A DNA stretch of 9,835 nt, from positions 1 to 9,835 of the forward strand of contig DVLR01000008.1 of the NCBI GenBank assembly GCA_018715425.1. Reading direction: 5' to 3'. This DNA is from Candidatus Merdenecus merdavium (GTDB taxonomy: Bacteria; Bacillota; Clostridia; Lachnospirales; Lachnospiraceae). The notes below the pieces were generated by a model. That model ran no database searches and was not told the DNA's origin. It worked only from the letters and a program-made list of their open reading frames with translations. A program made the position numbers and the translations under genes. Numbering within the stretch: position 1 is the first letter of the stretch; the number at the start of each line of letters is the position of its first letter. This document shows, in pieces, positions 7,316 through 9,835 of this stretch.

Positions 7316-8290
7316 ATGAACAAAGAGTTTAAGTCTGAAGAGATCTCTGATGATAGAAATGAAATAGAAGAATTGGTCAGGAATATTGCTGATAGGTTCC
7401 ATTTAGAAGGTAATGCAGTGGATAATGAAACCATATTTAAAAGTAGTGCCTTTATGGAAAAGGGTCAGCGGTTTTCTATTTATATGCAAAGCAATGGAGA
7501 GAGTGTAAAAGACCATAAACATGATTATATTGAATTAAACTACGTTTATCGTGGAGCTTTTAAGCAAGTGATTGAGGGAAATGAGGTGCTGAGTCGAGAA
7601 GGGGATGTTTGTATTTTTGATATGAGAGCGGTACATAGTGTAGAATCTTTAACCAAAGAATCCATCTTAATAAATATTTTAATGAAACAGGAGTTTTTTG
7701 ATTCAGCATTTCTAACTAGAATATCAGGGCAGGGTATCGTTTCAGAGTTTTTAGTAGAAGCTGTTTTAAGAAACCGAAAAAAAGAGCATTATTTGTATTT
7801 TCCCTCCCACAAAAACAAAGCAATTTCTGTTACGATGGAAAATATCTTAATAGAATATGATCAAGATGAGATTGGAAAGGAAGAAGTTTTAAGTAGTTAT
7901 ATGGTCATTCTTTTTACCCAACTATTAAGGAATTATCAAAAAGAACAGAATCAAGGGAAGGGTGAAAAGAAAGAAGTTATGGTGTTAAAAATTTTAGCCT
8001 ATATCGAAGAACATTATATGGATTGTACATTAAAAGATACTGCAGAAGCTTTCGGGTTTCATCCACACTACTTATCCGATTTATTAAAGAAGACGACGGG
8101 AATTAGCTTTCTAGCTCATGTTCAAAATCAGAAGCTAGAAAAGTCAAAGGCTTACTTGCGTAACACAGACTTAAGCATTGCCCAGATTGCCACCTTATGT
8201 GGATATCAAAATATCAACTTTTTTTATCGCTTGTTTGAAAAGAAGGAGAAGGAGACACCGGGAAATTATCGGAAAAAATGGAATCTGTGA
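7316..8290 (+). CDS. AraC-family transcriptional regulator with N-terminal cupin domain
   Basis: A 324-residue cytoplasmic DNA-binding regulator. The N-terminal half has a cupin-like sensor (about 65-112), with HKHDYIELNYVYRG and the turn EGDVCIFDMRAVHSVES, including His68, His70 and His107. The C-terminal 105 residues form the double helix-turn-helix of AraC/XylS proteins: the first helix-turn-helix is about 239-262 (LKDTAEAFGFHPHYLSDLLKK) and the second about 287-310 (IAQIATLCGYQNINFFYRLFEKK), followed by ETPGNYRKK. An acidic, probably helical stretch of about 30 residues precedes the sensor. AAGGAG at 7303-7308 is seven bases before the chosen ATG. The gene sits between the GH2-GH3-transporter operon and the GH78 gene and has its own -10-like box, so it is the natural candidate regulator, probably activator, of both. 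The inducing sugar is unknown. Confidence 0.93.
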   Translation: MNKEFKSEEISDDRNEIEELVRNIADRFHLEGNAVDNETIFKSSAFMEKGQRFSIYMQSNGESVKDHKHDYIELNYVYRGAFKQVIEGNEVLSREGDVCIFDMRAVHSVESLTKESILINILMKQEFFDSAFLTRISGQGIVSEFLVEAVLRNRKKEHYLYFPSHKNKAISVTMENILIEYDQDEIGKEEVLSSYMVILFTQLLRNYQKEQNQGKGEKKEVMVLKILAYIEEHYMDCTLKDTAEAFGFHPHYLSDLLKKTTGISFLAHVQNQKLEKSKAYLRNTDLSIAQIATLCGYQNINFFYRLFEKKEKETPGNYRKKWNL

Positions 8291-8331
8291 AATGGTTATG
8301 AATAACTGGGGATTAGACATTGTCATCTTCT

Positions 8332-8364
8332 CTATTTCTGTATATCTTAAGGATATAGAAATAG
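8332..8364 (+). repeat. Long inverted repeat (candidate operator or mRNA hairpin) ahead of the GH78 gene
   Basis: Twelve consecutive pairs, eleven Watson-Crick and one G-T, join CTATTTCTGTAT (8332-8343) to ATATAGAAATAG (8353-8364) around a 9-base centre. No T-run follows, so it is unlikely to be an efficient terminator for the AraC gene. It ends about 25 bases before the predicted -10 box of the GH78 gene, which is where an activator dimer would bind. It is AT-rich, so a chance component is possible, but a 12-pair arm is long. Confidence 0.6.
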
Positions 8365-8385
8365 GAAAAGGGTCATTTTACACAG

Positions 8386-8394
8386 TGCTATGGT
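8386..8394 (+). promoter_or_regulatory. Predicted extended -10 promoter of the GH78 gene
   Basis: TG at 8386-8387, one base, then TATGGT (8389-8394; 4 of 6 to the -10 consensus). Bases 8386-8402 match 434-450 ahead of the GH2 gene at 14 of 17 positions. No recognisable -35 lies 16-18 bases upstream, where the sequence is a G/A-rich AAAAGG-like stretch, which would fit activator-dependent transcription. Transcription would begin near 8401, giving a leader of about 46 bases. Confidence 0.45.
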
Positions 8395-8446
8395 GTGGAA
8401 AAGATGAAACAAGAACCAATCCCATAGACACAGAAATGGAGGAACA

Positions 8447-9835
8447 ATGTTAAAAGTAGCAGAAATAAAAGTGAATTATGAGCGTAATCCAGAGGGGATT
8501 ACAGGTGTACCATTATTTAGTTGGGTTTTATGGAGTGATAAAAGAAATGTGGTCCAAGATGGTTATCAGTTACAGATTTCAGAAGATCCTTCTTTTAACA
8601 GTCTGTGTTATGACAGCGGTAAAAAGGAGAGTGATTTATCTGCAAGAATCATAGCAGAAGAACTGGATCTTAAAAGTGCTTCTAAATATTACGTGAGAGT
8701 AAAGGTAGAAGCTGGCCATGAGATAAGCCCGTGGAGTGAGACTTATTACTTTATCACAGCATTATTAGATGTAGAAGAATGGAAGGCATCTTTTATCACA
8801 GCAGAGACTAAGGATGATGCAGGGCTTTCCAAAGGGACTTACGTAAGGAATACCTTTAGAGTAAAAGGTAAGGTTAAGCAGGCCTTGGCCTATACCACTG
8901 CTCTTGGGCTATATGAGTTTTATATGAATGGAAAGAAGGTAGGGAATGATGAGCTTACTCCAGGCTGGACTTCTTACCATAAACATCTCACTTATCAAAC
9001 CTATGAAGTAACCAGTGCACTAGTAGAAGGAAGGAATGGATTAGGAGCCAGTTTAGGGGCTGGATGGTATAAAGGGACGATGGGGTTTGATAGGATTAGG
9101 AATCTTTACGGAGATCGAACAGCATTCTTATGCCAGCTAGTGATACAATACGAAGATGGTACCACAGATGTGGTTGTATCAGACGAAACATGGGTGGGTC
9201 ATGATTCTCCAGTTCTGTTTGCAGAAATTTATGATGGTGAAATCTACGATGCCAGAAAAGAAATAGAAGGGTGGTCTAAGGATACCCTGATGGATGATTC
9301 TTGGAAACCAGTAGAAATCATAGAGATAGATAAGAAGATTTTAGATGCTCAAATAAAAAATCGTGTACAAGAAATAGACAAAGTAGAAGCTAAGAGGATT
9401 TTTAAAACGCCACAAGGCCATACTGTCATTGATTTTGGGCAGAATATGACAGGAAGAATCCATGTAAGAGCGAAAGGAAAACCTGAGGATGTCATAGAGT
9501 TGCATTGCTTTGAAGTGCTTGATCAAGATGGAAATGTGTATTTAGATAATCTAAGGGGAGCAAAACAAAGTCTTACTTATACTTTCGCCCGTGAAGAGGA
9601 GATCCAATACCATCCAACCTTTACTTTTATGGGATTCCAGTTTGCTAAGATTGTTTCTTATCCAGGAGAGCCTAAAATAGAAGACTTTACCGCTTATACT
9701 ACCCATACTTTTATGGAGCCTACGGGAACCCTTGAAACATCCAATCCATATATCAATCAACTTTCCCATAATATTCTTTGGGGGATGAAAGGAAACTTTG
9801 TAGATGTTCCTACAGACTGCCCTCAAAGGGATGAA
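8447..9835 (+). CDS. GH78 alpha-L-rhamnosidase, N-terminal part (truncated by the window end)
   Basis: An open frame of 463 codons without a stop, continuing past the window. The family releases terminal alpha-L-rhamnose from plant glycosides and polysaccharides by inversion. In order: an Ig/FnIII-like domain (about 20-105; PLFSWVL, YYVRVKV, SPWSETYYF); the Bac_rhamnosid_N beta-domain (about 130-300; NGKKVGNDELTPGWTSY, then EIYDGEIYDAR at 260-270); the next beta-domain (about 318-420; IDFGQNMTGRI, LDQDGNVYLDNLRGA, FTFMGFQFAKI); and the start of the (alpha/alpha)6 barrel (from about 428), where the window stops in PTDCPQRDE. That motif normally opens the catalytic region, and family proteins usually run to roughly 850-1000 residues, so about half is missing. 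There is no signal peptide, so it is cytoplasmic. GGAGG at 8438-8442 supports the start, with a short 4-base spacer. It lies 156 bases after the AraC gene with its own promoter-like core, so it is probably co-regulated. Confidence 0.93.
   Translation, partial: MLKVAEIKVNYERNPEGITGVPLFSWVLWSDKRNVVQDGYQLQISEDPSFNSLCYDSGKKESDLSARIIAEELDLKSASKYYVRVKVEAGHEISPWSETYYFITALLDVEEWKASFITAETKDDAGLSKGTYVRNTFRVKGKVKQALAYTTALGLYEFYMNGKKVGNDELTPGWTSYHKHLTYQTYEVTSALVEGRNGLGASLGAGWYKGTMGFDRIRNLYGDRTAFLCQLVIQYEDGTTDVVVSDETWVGHDSPVLFAEIYDGEIYDARKEIEGWSKDTLMDDSWKPVEIIEIDKKILDAQIKNRVQEIDKVEAKRIFKTPQGHTVIDFGQNMTGRIHVRAKGKPEDVIELHCFEVLDQDGNVYLDNLRGAKQSLTYTFAREEEIQYHPTFTFMGFQFAKIVSYPGEPKIEDFTAYTTHTFMEPTGTLETSNPYINQLSHNILWGMKGNFVDVPTDCPQRDE

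Noticed and set aside
8377..8405. An alternative promoter for the GH78 gene (TTTACA with an AAAGAT -10, 17-base spacer).
   Set aside because: The -10 matches only 3 of 6. The extended -10 at 8386-8394 is favoured because it closely matches the promoter core of the GH2 operon.
8292..8453. A 53-codon open frame in the spacer between the AraC and GH78 genes, overlapping the GH78 start.
   Set aside because: It has no convincing ribosome binding site, reads through the inverted repeat and promoter core, and shows no recognisable protein pattern. The spacer is better explained as regulatory.
1..9835. Mobile elements, CRISPR arrays, tRNA or rRNA genes, phage or defence genes.
   Set aside because: No transposase or integrase motifs, no regularly spaced repeats, and no cloverleaf or rRNA signatures were seen on either strand.

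Overview
The window looks like a carbohydrate-utilisation locus from an AT-rich, Gram-positive Clostridia-type bacterium, most likely a gut or rumen Lachnospiraceae-like organism. This is inferred from strong purine-rich ribosome binding sites, the codon choice, a permuted membrane-anchored GH3 enzyme, and an AraC regulator plus GPH-type sugar symporter beside cytoplasmic glycoside hydrolases. No taxonomic marker gene is present. All five confident genes lie on the + strand.

Layout. Bases 1-475 hold no intact gene; the minus strand carries short membrane-protein-like reading frames broken between frames, probably a decayed gene. A promoter-like element follows, then a three-gene operon: a GH2 beta-glycosidase (476-2455), a double-anchored, circularly permuted GH3 beta-glycosidase (2483-5494) and a GPH-family sugar:cation symporter (5552-7114). 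A perfect hairpin sits between the GH3 and transporter genes, and a strong intrinsic terminator (about 7176-7215) closes the unit. An AraC-family regulator (7316-8290) with its own -10-like box comes next. After a 156-base spacer with a long inverted repeat and a second promoter-like core comes a GH78 alpha-L-rhamnosidase (8447 onward), cut off by the window edge inside its conserved catalytic-domain motif.

Working model (inference). The GH3 enzyme is held outside the cell by a transmembrane helix at each end and trims a glycoside at the surface. The symporter imports the product. The GH2 and GH78 enzymes, which have no signal peptide, remove further sugars, including terminal alpha-L-rhamnose, in the cytoplasm. 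The AraC-type protein, with its N-terminal cupin, probably senses the sugar and activates both flanking units. A rhamnose-bearing plant glycoside (flavonoid or saponin type) or a rhamnose-containing glycan fragment would fit, but the sequence does not fix the substrate. The most notable points are the promoter core shared by the GH2 and GH78 genes, the inverted repeat placed like an activator site ahead of the GH78 gene, and an Asp-to-Asn change at a normally conserved substrate-binding position of the GH3 enzyme.
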